Origin: Deltaproteobacteria bacterium
Lineage (GTDB): Bacteria > Myxococcota > JADLHZ01
Direction: 5' to 3'
Assembly (NCBI GenBank): GCA_020848545.1
Contig: JADLHZ010000067.1
Span: forward strand, 1-64,000
DNA length: 64,000 nucleotides
Shown here: positions 36,055 to 45,140 of the stretch, piece after piece
How the letters are laid out: each line of letters starts with the position of its first letter
Numbering within the stretch: position 1 is the stretch's first letter
The notes under the pieces: generated by a model
Database searches by the model: none
Told to the model about the DNA's origin: nothing
Seen by the model: only the letters and a program-made list of their open reading frames with translations
Translations under genes and position numbers: made by a program

Positions 36055-37139
36055 TGCTGCCGTACGGCCGGCAAACGATCGAAGACGACGACGTCGCCGC
36101 GGTGAGCGCCGCCATGCGCGCCGAGCTGCTGACGACGGGCCCGGAGATCGACGCGTTCGAAGCGGAGCTCGCTACGGCGAGTGGCGCGCGCCACGCGATC
36201 GTCGTGAGCAGCGGCACCGCGGCCTTACACTGCGCCTACGCTGCGGCCGGGCTCGGTCCAGGCGACGAGCTCGTGACGACGCCGCTCACGTTTTCGGCGA
36301 CGGCGAACATGGCGCTCGCGCTCGGTGCGTCGGTGCGCTTCGCAGACATCGACGACGGCGATCTCTGCCTCGATCCAGCGCGCGTGAGCGCCGGCGCGAA
36401 GACGAAGGTGATCGCGCCCGTCGACTACGCGGGGCAGCCGGCGAAGATCGACGCGTTCATGCGCATAGGGCCTTGCGTGGTCGAGGACGCGTCACACAGC
36501 ATCGGCGCGCGGCTCTCGGGAAAGCCCGTGGGATCGCTCGCGCACCTGACCACGTTTTCGTTTCACCCGGTGAAGACGATCACGACCGGCGAAGGCGGCG
36601 CCGTGCTGACGAATGACGCCACCTTGGCGCAGCGCGCGCGCGACTTTCGCAACCACGGGCTCGTGCGCGACCCGGCGCGGCTGCCTGCGGGATCACCGAA
36701 GCACGCGTACGAGATCCAATCGCTCGGCTTCAACTATCGGCTGACGGCGCTGCAGTGCGCGCTCGGGCGGTGTCAGCTGAAGAAGCTGCCGCGCTTCGTG
36801 GCGCGACGCGCGCAGATCGTCGCGCGCTATCGGGCAGCGCTCGATGGCGTGGTGCGGATGCAGACCGTGCGCGAGGGCGTCGATCCGGCGTGGCACCTCT
36901 TCGTCGTGCGCGTCCGCGATCGTGATCGTTTGTTCGCTGCGCTCGCCGGCGAAGAGATCTTCGCGCAGGTGCACTACCCGCCGGTCAACGCGATGCCGCT
37001 CTATCGCGCACACGATCCACGGCAAACGCCGATCGCGACGCGCGCTGCGAGCGAGCTCCTCAGCCTCCCGCTCTTTCCGTCGCTCACGGACGCCGACGTC
37101 GATCGCGTGATCGCCGCGGTGAAGAAGCACGCCGCATGA
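36054..37139 (+). CDS. pseC: PseC-like UDP-4-keto sugar aminotransferase (DegT family)
   Basis: A 361-residue PLP aminotransferase that adds an amino group at C4 of the PseB product. Lys174 in FSFHPVKTITTGEGG is the PLP lysine. SSGTAALHCAY and VVEDASHSIGA are typical. ATG 36054 shares a base with pseB's stop (TGATG), so translation is coupled. It overlaps the next gene by 4 bp. Confidence 0.92.
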   Translation: MLPYGRQTIEDDDVAAVSAAMRAELLTTGPEIDAFEAELATASGARHAIVVSSGTAALHCAYAAAGLGPGDELVTTPLTFSATANMALALGASVRFADIDDGDLCLDPARVSAGAKTKVIAPVDYAGQPAKIDAFMRIGPCVVEDASHSIGARLSGKPVGSLAHLTTFSFHPVKTITTGEGGAVLTNDATLAQRARDFRNHGLVRDPARLPAGSPKHAYEIQSLGFNYRLTALQCALGRCQLKKLPRFVARRAQIVARYRAALDGVVRMQTVREGVDPAWHLFVVRVRDRDRLFAALAGEEIFAQVHYPPVNAMPLYRAHDPRQTPIATRAASELLSLPLFPSLTDADVDRVIAAVKKHAA

Positions 37140-37846
37140 AGCGCGTCGCGATCGTGCAGGCGCGCATGGGCTCGGAGCGGCTGCCGGGGAAGGTGCTCAT
37201 GCCGCTCGGCGGAAAGCCGATGCTCGCGCAGCAGCTCGCCCGCATGCGCCGCGCCGAGACGCTCGATGCGATCACCATCGCGACGACCACGCACCCGCGC
37301 GACGACAAAGTGGCCGCGCTCGCCGCCGCGGAGCGCGTGCCGTGCTTTCGTGGCAGCGAGGACGATGTGCTCGCCCGATATGCCGGCGCCGCCCGCGCGT
37401 TCGTTGCCGAGGTCATCGTGCGCATCACCGCCGACTGTCCCCTCATCGACGCCGGCGTGATCGATCGTGTCGTGCGTGCGCTCGGCGACGCCGACTACGC
37501 CTCGAACGTGCAGCGGCGCACGTATCCGCGAGGGCTCGACGTCGAGGTGTTCACGCGCGCGACCTTGGATCGCGTCGAGCGCGAGGCGACGTCGGCGAAG
37601 GCGCGCGAGCACGTCACCTACTTCATCCACAGCGAACGGCCGGAGCTCTTTCGCCGGCACAGCGTGGAGGACGGCGCTGATCACTCGGCGCTGCGCTGGA
37701 CCGTCGACACTCCCGCCGACTTTGCGCTCATCGAAGCCCTGTATGCGCGCGGCGCGGCGACGCTCGACTACCCCGGCCTCTTGGCGCTGATCGACCGCGA
37801 GCCCGCCCTCGCGCGCATCAACGCGCACGTGGAGCAGAAGAAGTGA
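37136..37846 (+). CDS. SpsF/PseF-like cytidylyltransferase family protein
   Basis: A 236-residue nucleotidyltransferase of the NeuA/SpsF class. The opening VAIVQARMGSERLPGKVL carries the R-x-G-S-x-R-L-P-G-K motif; RITADCPLID follows. In spore-coat and pseudaminic loci these enzymes activate a nonulosonic acid with CMP (family knowledge). The ARMGS version is closer to SpsF than to Campylobacter PseF, so the exact sugar is uncertain. 4-bp overlaps on both sides. Confidence 0.8.
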   Translation: MKRVAIVQARMGSERLPGKVLMPLGGKPMLAQQLARMRRAETLDAITIATTTHPRDDKVAALAAAERVPCFRGSEDDVLARYAGAARAFVAEVIVRITADCPLIDAGVIDRVVRALGDADYASNVQRRTYPRGLDVEVFTRATLDRVEREATSAKAREHVTYFIHSERPELFRRHSVEDGADHSALRWTVDTPADFALIEALYARGAATLDYPGLLALIDREPALARINAHVEQKK

Positions 37847-38814
37847 GGGTGTCGATCCGCACGACCGCTGGACGCGACATTGGCTATGGCCACTTGCGCC
37901 GATGCCGTACGCTCGCCGATGCGCTCGAGAAGCACGCGCATGCGGAGGTCACCTTCCTCGTGGCGGGCCGCGCGCCGGTCGGCTTCGTCGGCGACGTGCA
38001 GAGCGTGAGCGCCGAGGGCCTGCATGACCTCACGCGCCGCGAAGCGGACCTGATGGTCATCGACGACTACGCGATCGCAGAAGACGAGATCGCGATCTTG
38101 CGCGCACGCGTCAGCGCCACGATTGCCGTGATCGACGATCTCGCTCAGCGCAGGCTCGCTGCCGCCGACGTCGTCATCAACCCGAGCGCCGGCATCGCCG
38201 AGCAGGCCTACGGAGCGAGGACGCGGCTCGTCGGGCCCGCCTATGCCTTGCTCCGCGCGCCATTCATCGATCTGCCGGCGCGCCGGGTGAACGCCGGCGT
38301 CGCGCGCGTGCTCGTGACGCTCGGCGGCGCCGATCCGCGCGACGAGACGGCCGGTGTCCTCGGCGTCGTGCTCGACGCGATCCCCGATGCCGCGATCGAC
38401 GTGCTGCTCGGGCCGTTGTTTGGCGCGGCGAACGTCACGGCGATCGAGGAGATCGCGCACCTGCACCCGCGCGTGAGCTTGCACCGCACCGCTGACGTGG
38501 CCGACTTGATGCTCGCGGCAGACCTCGCGGTCGCGGCCGGCGGGCAGACCGTCTTCGAGCTGGCCGCCACAGGCTTGCCGGCGTTGGCGCTCGCCGTCGC
38601 CGAGAATCAGCGGAACAACATCGCGTCGCTGTCGGCGCTCGGGACGCTCAGCGAGACGACGAGAGCCTCCCTCGCCGCCGACGTGGGCGCGCTGGCGAGC
38701 GACGAAGCGCGCCGGCGCTCGATGGCCGCGGCAGGACAGCGCTTGGTCGACGGCCACGGCGCCGAGCGGGTGGCGGAGCGGCTGGTCAGGGCGCGACGAG
38801 ATCGATCGACGTAA
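37843..38814 (+). CDS. pseG: PseG/SpsG-like UDP-sugar hydrolase
   Basis: A 323-residue GT-B-fold protein. The motif RDIGYGHLRRC has His17, which matches the catalytic His of PseG, which releases UDP from UDP-2,4-diacetamido-trideoxy-altrose. A C-terminal GGQTVFELAATGLPAL region binds the nucleotide. It is the last of the run; pseH and pseI are not present here. The 3' end overlaps the convergent secreted-protein gene by 29 bp. Confidence 0.85.
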   Translation: MRVSIRTTAGRDIGYGHLRRCRTLADALEKHAHAEVTFLVAGRAPVGFVGDVQSVSAEGLHDLTRREADLMVIDDYAIAEDEIAILRARVSATIAVIDDLAQRRLAAADVVINPSAGIAEQAYGARTRLVGPAYALLRAPFIDLPARRVNAGVARVLVTLGGADPRDETAGVLGVVLDAIPDAAIDVLLGPLFGAANVTAIEEIAHLHPRVSLHRTADVADLMLAADLAVAAGGQTVFELAATGLPALALAVAENQRNNIASLSALGTLSETTRASLAADVGALASDEARRRSMAAAGQRLVDGHGAERVAERLVRARRDRST

Positions 38815-39172
38815 ACTCCGTGGTTGCCACGGCTTCCGGCAGCTTGCGGACGCGTACCTTGATCGCGTTGCCGCCGTCGACTTGCAGCGTCGTCGGATGA
38901 TCGAGCTTGGTCACCATCGAGACGTGCACTGGCTTGTCGCTCGCGGCGCCGTGCAGATCGGCGTCGAGGCGCACGCGATCGCCGGCGAGCGCCGTCGCCC
39001 GCAGCGAGAACGCCGTGCGCAGGTGCCGCTTGCCGATGCGCTCGACGCGCTTGTACGTTTGCCCGTCTTCGAGGGTGAGCTGCTGCGCCGCGTTCGCGGA
39101 CGACTCCCATTGAATCGCATAGGTGTCGCCGGCGGCCGCGCAGAGGGTGGACAAGAGAATCGTGGTGAGCAT
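38786..39172 (-). CDS. Small secreted protein of unknown function
   Basis: A 128-residue protein with a signal peptide (MLTTILLSTLCAAAG) and a beta-rich domain (TYAIQWESSANAAQQLTLEDG, VHVSMVTKLDHPTTLQVDG). Not recognised. The start at ATG 39172 is chosen because the frame upstream reads into the divergent methyltransferase region and gives a signal peptide only from here. Confidence 0.65.
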   Translation of the reverse strand: MLTTILLSTLCAAAGDTYAIQWESSANAAQQLTLEDGQTYKRVERIGKRHLRTAFSLRATALAGDRVRLDADLHGAASDKPVHVSMVTKLDHPTTLQVDGGNAIKVRVRKLPEAVATTEFTSIDLVAP

Positions 39173-39250
39173 GCTGACGCCTCCGACTCCGCCCTGTAGC
39201 AGCGAACAGCGAACCTGGCGAAATTTTGGCCGCAGGTTTAGGAGTGGCCC

Positions 39251-39898
39251 GTGGCTGACGACAAGTCTCGCAGCGGCGTCGAGTTCTACGCCGACAAGAA
39301 GATCCTCGACTACCTGGCGACGCTGCACGCGCCGCACGACCAAGGTCTGGCCGCGGCGTTCGACGCGCCGGGCGTGCCGCGCATCATGGTCGGGCCGTCC
39401 GAGGGCAAGCTGCTCACGCTGCTCGTGCGCCTCGCGAACGCGAAGATCGTCGTCGAAGTCGGCACGCTCGCCGGTTACTCCGCGATCCGGATGGCCGCCG
39501 GTTTGAGACCCGGCGGCCGCGTCTATTCGATCGAGTATGAACAAAAGCACGCCGACCTTGCGCGTGCAGCGATCGAGCGCGCCGGCATGAGCGATCGCAT
39601 CGAGGTGATCGTGGGCGCCGCGCTCGAAGTCTTGCCGAAGCTCGATGCGCTCGGGCCGGTCGACGTCGTCTTCATCGATGCGGACAAAGGCAACTACGAT
39701 CGCTACGGCGAGTGGGCGGAGCGGGCGCTGCGGCCCGGCGGGCTTCTGCTCGGCGACAACGCGTTCTACTTCGGGCGCTTGCTCGAAGACTCGGCGGAGG
39801 CGAAGGCCATGCGCCGCTTCCATGAGCGCGCCACGCTCGCGTTCGACACCGTGTGCGTGCCGACGCCCGACGGTCTGCTCGTCGGCATCAAGCGGTGA
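39251..39898 (+). CDS. SAM-dependent O-methyltransferase (class I, caffeoyl-CoA type)
   Basis: A 215-residue methyltransferase. Motif I is VVEVGTLAGYSAIRMA, SAM ribose contact SIEYEQKHADLA, metal/substrate motif VDVVFIDADKGNYDRY and GGLLLGDNAFY. The length and motifs match the cation-dependent small-molecule O-methyltransferase group. Substrate unknown. The stop overlaps the carboxypeptidase start (GTGA). Confidence 0.93.
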   Translation: MADDKSRSGVEFYADKKILDYLATLHAPHDQGLAAAFDAPGVPRIMVGPSEGKLLTLLVRLANAKIVVEVGTLAGYSAIRMAAGLRPGGRVYSIEYEQKHADLARAAIERAGMSDRIEVIVGAALEVLPKLDALGPVDVVFIDADKGNYDRYGEWAERALRPGGLLLGDNAFYFGRLLEDSAEAKAMRRFHERATLAFDTVCVPTPDGLLVGIKR

Positions 39899-41760
39899 TC
39901 GCGGCGCTGCTCCTCGTCGCGGCGTTTCACGACGTGCGCGTGGACGCGGCAACGAATGCTGCGGCACGGGCGCTGGCCCGCGAACGGATGAGCGTCTATC
40001 GCGTCGACGGCGCGAGCGCGTACGCGGTGGCGCCAGACGAGACGATCGCGGATCTGCGCGCCCGCGGCTTCGGGGTCGTCGTGCTCGCGGACGCCGGCAG
40101 CCCGACACGCGCGGCGACGTACCGTTCGGCGAGCGAAGTGAACGCTTCGTTGACCGCGTTGGCGGCGCAAAACCAGGACGCGCGGCTAGAACGGTGGGGC
40201 ACGAGCCGCGCCGGCGTGCCGATCCTCGCGCTGCGCATCGGTGATCCAGCGCGGCCGGGCGTGCGGGTTCTTGGCGGGCATCATGGCGACGAAGCGCCGA
40301 GCGTGGAGGTGCCGCTGCGGTGGATCGAGGGACTGCTCGCCGCGCGCGCGACCGACGCCGCGATCGCCGCGAAGCTCGCCCGCGTTTCCTTGGTCGTCGC
40401 GCCGATGGTGAACCCCGACGGCTACACGAACCGCACGCGCTACAACGCCGCGAACGTCGACTTGAACCGAAACTACGGCTTTCAACACGAGGCCGGCGAG
40501 TTCGCCGCTGGGACGGCGCCCTACTCCGAGCCCGAGGTCCGCGCCGTCGTGCTCGACAACGAGTGGCACCGCTACGCAAGCTCGCTCACGTATCATACGG
40601 GCGCGGTGAACATCGGCTATCCGTTCAACTTCACGACGCAGCCGCTCGCCACTGACACGCGCTACTACGGCTATGGCACGGCGTACGCGACCTTCATCGC
40701 GAGCCCGCAGTTCTACGTGACGCGCGGCGCGGCGTGGTTCATCAGCTACGGCGACTTGAACGACTACAGCCTCGGCTACTTCGGCGGCGCCGACTTCACG
40801 GTCGAGATGTCGAGCACGAAGACGCCGCCCGAGACAGCGCTCGATGCGCTCGTCTTGGAGCACGGCGCCGCGGCGACGGCGTGGCTCGACCGCGTGATCG
40901 ACACGGCGCGCGTCGAGGTGAGGGACGCCGTCAGCGACGAGCCGCTGCCGGCGACGGTGACATCGTCGGAGGTCTTCGCGCGCTGCGATCCCGTGCGTGG
41001 CCGGTGTGAGGTGCAAGCGAGCGCCGGCGCCACGCTCTCGGTCGCGCTCGCTGGCTACGTGACCCAAGAGATCGCCGCAGATCTCTCGGCGATCGTTCGC
41101 GTGGGTTTGGAGCGTGAGTCTTCGCTCGAGCGGGTGCGCGTGGCCGACGGGTACGTGACGGCCGCGAACGCGGCGTTGACCATCGGCCTCGTGGCGCCGG
41201 CGTCGCTCGCGAACGTGCGCGCGTTTCGCCCGGGCGCCGAGGACATCGTCTTTTCGTGCAACTTCGCGGCGGCCACTTGCACAGCAGCCGCCGCACCACG
41301 GCGGCCTGGGCACTATGCGCTCGTCGCCACCTTCGGCGACGGGCGGGAGACGACGACGCCGAACGCGCTCTACCTCGCCGATCCGCTCGCTCCGGCCGAG
41401 CCGCCGGTGACGCCGGTGTTGAACGGCGACGACCTGACTATCTGGCGACAGCCGGGCGGAGACATGATCACAAACGCAGCGGTCATCGAGCACGCCGGCT
41501 TCGCGCTGCCGATCGTCGACGGCATGGTGCTGCCGACGACGGGGCGCAGCGTAGACGTCGTCTATACGATCGACGGCGTGCTGCACCGCTTCGCGCTCTT
41601 CCAAGCACCCGATGAACCCGCGCGCATCGGCGAGGTGACGACGGGCCGCACGCGCGCTTGCGGAGGCTGCGACGGGGCCGGCGCCGCGTGGCCGCTCGCC
41701 TGGCTCGTGCTCCTCGTGCACCGGCGCCGCCGATCCGGTACACACCGAAGGAACGGATGA
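39895..41760 (+). CDS. M14 zinc carboxypeptidase with MYXO-CTERM tail
   Basis: A 621-residue secreted peptidase. The hydrophobic signal begins at GTG 39895, which overlaps the previous stop. The M14 zinc ligands are His130 and Glu133 in GGHHGDEAPS and His234 in LTYHTGAVNI. Arg192 (DLNRNYGF) binds substrate and Glu304 (FTVEMSS) is the base. After beta-rich domains the protein ends in CGGCDGAG, a Trp-containing helix and RRRR, a MYXO-CTERM signal for surface sorting. Overlaps the next gene by ATGA. Confidence 0.92.
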   Translation: MIAALLLVAAFHDVRVDAATNAAARALARERMSVYRVDGASAYAVAPDETIADLRARGFGVVVLADAGSPTRAATYRSASEVNASLTALAAQNQDARLERWGTSRAGVPILALRIGDPARPGVRVLGGHHGDEAPSVEVPLRWIEGLLAARATDAAIAAKLARVSLVVAPMVNPDGYTNRTRYNAANVDLNRNYGFQHEAGEFAAGTAPYSEPEVRAVVLDNEWHRYASSLTYHTGAVNIGYPFNFTTQPLATDTRYYGYGTAYATFIASPQFYVTRGAAWFISYGDLNDYSLGYFGGADFTVEMSSTKTPPETALDALVLEHGAAATAWLDRVIDTARVEVRDAVSDEPLPATVTSSEVFARCDPVRGRCEVQASAGATLSVALAGYVTQEIAADLSAIVRVGLERESSLERVRVADGYVTAANAALTIGLVAPASLANVRAFRPGAEDIVFSCNFAAATCTAAAAPRRPGHYALVATFGDGRETTTPNALYLADPLAPAEPPVTPVLNGDDLTIWRQPGGDMITNAAVIEHAGFALPIVDGMVLPTTGRSVDVVYTIDGVLHRFALFQAPDEPARIGEVTTGRTRACGGCDGAGAAWPLAWLVLLVHRRRRSGTHRRNG

Positions 41761-42227
41761 GCAACGACGACGACAAGCCGCCGGAGCACTTAAAGCAGAT
41801 CGTGCGCATGAACCCGGCGATGAAGCCGGAAGGGTTCACCACGAACCAAGCGGCCGAGAAGCTGATGGACGCCATGAAGGAAGCGAAGGCGTTCGCGGCG
41901 GCGAAGAAGGGGCAAGGCGCGGACTCGAAGACCGACGCCAAGCCCGCGCCCGGTGCCGCACCCTCCGACCTGCCGCAGGCGATCGCCTCTTTGGAGCAAC
42001 GCTTCAGCGAGGAAAACAAGGCCCTGCGCGAGCAAGTGAGCGAGCTCGAAGCGCAAGACGCTGGCCTCGCCGGCAAGGTGCTCGAGCGCATCCTGCTGAC
42101 AATCCTGGCCCACGACCCGGAGCTCAAGTCGCCCAAGACAATAGAGGCGCTCAAGATGAAGCAGGACTTCCTCATCGAGATCGGCTTCTCGCCCGAAGCG
42201 TTGGCCGCCCGCCGAAAGCAGAAGTAA
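41757..42227 (+). CDS. Small charged helical protein, HDP family (paralogue A)
   Basis: A 156-residue, unrecognised protein. N-terminal EHLKQIVRMNPAMK, then a low-complexity Ala/Lys stretch. The C-terminal core has ASLEQRFSEENKALREQ (coiled coil), ILAHDPELKSPKTIEAL and FLIEIGFSPE. The same two blocks, in the same order, are found in the protein at 48378-48854, so the two are paralogues. ATG 41757 overlaps the carboxypeptidase stop. It is followed by an A+T-rich gap with an operator-like palindrome, then the large 942-residue gene. Function unknown; an adaptor or chaperone is possible. Confidence 0.8.
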   Translation: MSNDDDKPPEHLKQIVRMNPAMKPEGFTTNQAAEKLMDAMKEAKAFAAAKKGQGADSKTDAKPAPGAAPSDLPQAIASLEQRFSEENKALREQVSELEAQDAGLAGKVLERILLTILAHDPELKSPKTIEALKMKQDFLIEIGFSPEALAARRKQK

Positions 42228-42251
42228 GCAACCAAAGTTTATACCTTCGGG

Positions 42252-42278
42252 TAAAATAGTTTCACCGGCCGGTAAAAC
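42252..42278 (+). promoter_or_regulatory. Promoter-like TAAAAT box and palindromic operator candidate
   Basis: The 78-bp gap is strikingly A+T-rich for this genome. TAAAAT at 42252-42257 could be a -10 box. GTTTCACCGGCCGGTAAAAC (42259-42278) is a 20-bp palindrome with one mismatched pair, over the likely transcription start. A good ribosome-binding site, GAGGAG (42294-42299), precedes the ATG at 42306. No clear -35 was found. Confidence 0.5.
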
Positions 42279-42305
42279 CGTCCGATACTCATTGAGGAGA
42301 CGCAC

Positions 42306-45134
42306 ATGGCCGGCACGACCTTCGATCCCACCCGGGGCGGCGCGACGCAGGTGCCCACCCAAAGCGACGAGGCTGCGGCGAACAACCAGCTCGGCGAGGC
42401 GCGAGCGAAGGACACGAAGGACGTCGGGCGTGCCGCCGAGGCCAAGCCCAAGGACGCGACCAAAGGGGCGAAGGCGGGCTTCGGCTCGCTCGACGGCGTC
42501 GACAAGAGCGCCGCGCCAAACCCGCTCGCCAGCGAGGCCGCGCAGCTCGTCATCGGGCTCGCGAGCGGCGCCGCCGCCCTGCACGCGAGCGATCCCGTCG
42601 CGACGGCCGCGATGATCCGCGAGCAGTTCGCCCCGCTCGTCGAGCGCCTGGTCGCGCCGGAAGGAAAGCCCGGCGCCGCGTTTCAGCTCGACACCTTCGC
42701 GCCGCCGCCGGCGATCGCGCCCGTGCTGCTCGAGAACGCGGCCATCGCGCGCGTCGCGGCGCCGCTCCTCGGGCTGGACATGGAGAGCCACGCGTTTCGC
42801 GACACCACTCCGGCTTCGCCGCGTGAAGCACGGGTGAAGCTCGTCGCCCAGTGCCAGAAGCTCACCGCGAAGATGGTCGAGAAGCACGAGCTCCTCGCGC
42901 TGGCGCAGACGCAGGCGTTCGCGCAGCTGTCGCCGCAAGCCCGTCCCCTCGTCGAGCAGGCGGCAGCGAAGGTGGCCGAAGCGAGCGCGTTGATGCGCGC
43001 GGGCTCGCCGGCGGCCATTTGGGCGAAGCCGATCGCCTTCACCGGCAAGAACACAGAGCTCAAGAAGAAGCTCGACGCGTTGATGGGCGCGTGCGCCGGC
43101 GCGCTGCCAGCGAAGAAGGACGAGCGCATTCCGGAGCTGCCGGATCTCGCGACCGTGAAGCTCGAGGAAGCCGCGCAGCTGATGCACCAAGCCGTGCAAG
43201 CGGTCGGCGGCAAGGCCGGAAGCCGTCAAGGCGCAGAGGCGCCAATCACGATCCTCGGCGGCGCTCCGAGCACGAGCAGCAGCTTCGCCGGGCTCGACTT
43301 CTCCGGCGGCGACGTCGAGGCGCTCGCGATCTTGGTGATGATGAAGGGCGCCAAGCTCGAAGGCGACATGACGATGGACCTTCTGCGCAACATGTCGAAG
43401 GTGAACAAGCAGAAAGAGGCGCTGCGCAACATGCAGCGGCGCGCGCAAGAAGAGCAGGCGCGGATCACCCGCGACATGCAGAACGAGTACAGCGCGCTGC
43501 AAGCGACCGGCGAGCTGCACAAGACGATCACCTTCGATCAGTACAAGCAGTGGCGCGCGTGCGCGTACGCTCCGTTGGAAGAGACGCTGAACGAGGCGGG
43601 CGACACGAGCTACGCGCTGCCGGCGCCGCAGTTACAGATGCCTCGGCCCGAGATCCCGGCGTGGATGAAGACAGGCAACGTCGGCGTGACGGCGGAGCAA
43701 ACGCCCGAGGGAATCGCGAAGGCGTTCGGTATCCCGAACGACGGCATGAAGGCGCTGCGCAAGATCTTCAAGGAGCTGAAGCTGCCGGACGAGGTCACCT
43801 TCGAGGATTGGCTGCAAGACGACGTCGAGCTCGTGATGCCGGTGGAAGATCTCGACGAGGTGCTCGAGAACAACGCCGCCGTGCGCGCGTTCTTGGCCAA
43901 AGACGGCATCGAGGTGCTCGGCGTCAGCGCCCCGAAGCCGGGCGACCAAGTGCAGACGCAGCTCTTGGAAGATCTGAAGAACGCGATGCGCGAGTACGAG
44001 AAGGGGAAGATTCTAGGCAAATACTTCCCGGGCACCGTGACCGACGCCGCGCTCGACGAGAAGCAGAAGGCGATCGAGAAGCTGATCAGCGAAGCCAAGC
44101 CGCCGCTGAACAAGGACACCGCCGACGCCTTCCAGCTCTTTCGCGACGCGCTGTACAAGTCGGACGACAAGGGTCCCGTCGGCGAGATGGCCGCGTACGA
44201 GCAGCACGTGCGCGAGACGATCGCAGGCTTGAACCCGCTCGGCGACGAATGGGATCGCAAGAGCGCCGACGCGCAGCGCACCTCGGGCGACGACGACTGG
44301 CAGTCGAGCATGTACGTGGCGAAAAAACACGATCGCGGCTCGGCGGGCTCTCGCCAGGACGGCGAAGGCGAAGAGATCATGAAGACGACGTACAAGGTCG
44401 TCGTCGACAACAACGGCAACCCTAAGCTCGTGATGGAGCAAGAAGTCGCGCAATGGTTCTCCAAAGACTGGGAGGCCGATGCCCACGACGTGACGAACTT
44501 CACCGTGACGACGAGCTGCACGAACCCCGCCGTCAGTGAGCTCATGGCGGATCTCGGCAAGTTCACGAGCAAGCAAGGCGGCGCGGTCAAGGAGCTCAAC
44601 AAGGACGCGACGAAGGCGGAAGCGCCGTACGAGAAGGGCGAGCACCTCGGGAAGAAGTACACGGCCGCGCCGGATCCGAGCGGCAAGGATCCGCAAAAAC
44701 TCTATGACGAGCAGGTCGGCAAGCTGAACACGGGCCTCACCGGCGCGAAGGACGCCTGGGGCAAGCTCGGCGATCCGAACGACGAGTCGAGCGAGTTCAG
44801 AAAGTGGGTGCGCGAGCAGGGCCTCGACCAAGAGTTCAACAAAGCCGAGGCCGAGAAGGCGAAGGCCGCCGCGCTTGCGCCGAAGCCGAAGACCCCTCCG
44901 ATCGTCGACCCGGAGACGGGTGTCGAGCTGCGCCAGAGCGGCAACCTCGACATGGTCACGGCCACGCTTCAGGGCGTCAAAGACAAGCTCGACAGCTTGA
45001 ACGGCTTCACCGAGGTCGAGTCGTTGCGCCTGCAATCGCAGATGGAGCGGCGCTCGAAGCTGCTCGAGACGCTGAGCAACATGTTGAAGAGCCTGGCGTC
45101 GACCAAAGAAGCGATCATCGCGAATACGAAGTAG
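42306..45134 (+). CDS. Large helical, secretion-substrate-like protein of unknown function
   Basis: A 942-residue, mostly helical, Ala/Lys/Glu-rich protein without a signal peptide or clear transmembrane helix and with very few cysteines. The first 65 residues are disordered and Thr/Gln/Ala-rich. The C-terminus (RRSKLLETLSNMLKSLA, then TKEAIIANTK) is an amphipathic helix like those ending type III needle or filament-type proteins. It has its own promoter region with a palindrome and a strong ribosome-binding site. It is bracketed by the two HDP-family genes and shares a neighbourhood with a SycD-like TPR gene. A type III-like effector or translocator is a hypothesis only. Confidence 0.75.
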   Translation: MAGTTFDPTRGGATQVPTQSDEAAANNQLGEARAKDTKDVGRAAEAKPKDATKGAKAGFGSLDGVDKSAAPNPLASEAAQLVIGLASGAAALHASDPVATAAMIREQFAPLVERLVAPEGKPGAAFQLDTFAPPPAIAPVLLENAAIARVAAPLLGLDMESHAFRDTTPASPREARVKLVAQCQKLTAKMVEKHELLALAQTQAFAQLSPQARPLVEQAAAKVAEASALMRAGSPAAIWAKPIAFTGKNTELKKKLDALMGACAGALPAKKDERIPELPDLATVKLEEAAQLMHQAVQAVGGKAGSRQGAEAPITILGGAPSTSSSFAGLDFSGGDVEALAILVMMKGAKLEGDMTMDLLRNMSKVNKQKEALRNMQRRAQEEQARITRDMQNEYSALQATGELHKTITFDQYKQWRACAYAPLEETLNEAGDTSYALPAPQLQMPRPEIPAWMKTGNVGVTAEQTPEGIAKAFGIPNDGMKALRKIFKELKLPDEVTFEDWLQDDVELVMPVEDLDEVLENNAAVRAFLAKDGIEVLGVSAPKPGDQVQTQLLEDLKNAMREYEKGKILGKYFPGTVTDAALDEKQKAIEKLISEAKPPLNKDTADAFQLFRDALYKSDDKGPVGEMAAYEQHVRETIAGLNPLGDEWDRKSADAQRTSGDDDWQSSMYVAKKHDRGSAGSRQDGEGEEIMKTTYKVVVDNNGNPKLVMEQEVAQWFSKDWEADAHDVTNFTVTTSCTNPAVSELMADLGKFTSKQGGAVKELNKDATKAEAPYEKGEHLGKKYTAAPDPSGKDPQKLYDEQVGKLNTGLTGAKDAWGKLGDPNDESSEFRKWVREQGLDQEFNKAEAEKAKAAALAPKPKTPPIVDPETGVELRQSGNLDMVTATLQGVKDKLDSLNGFTEVESLRLQSQMERRSKLLETLSNMLKSLASTKEAIIANTK

Positions 45135-45140
45135 CCGACG

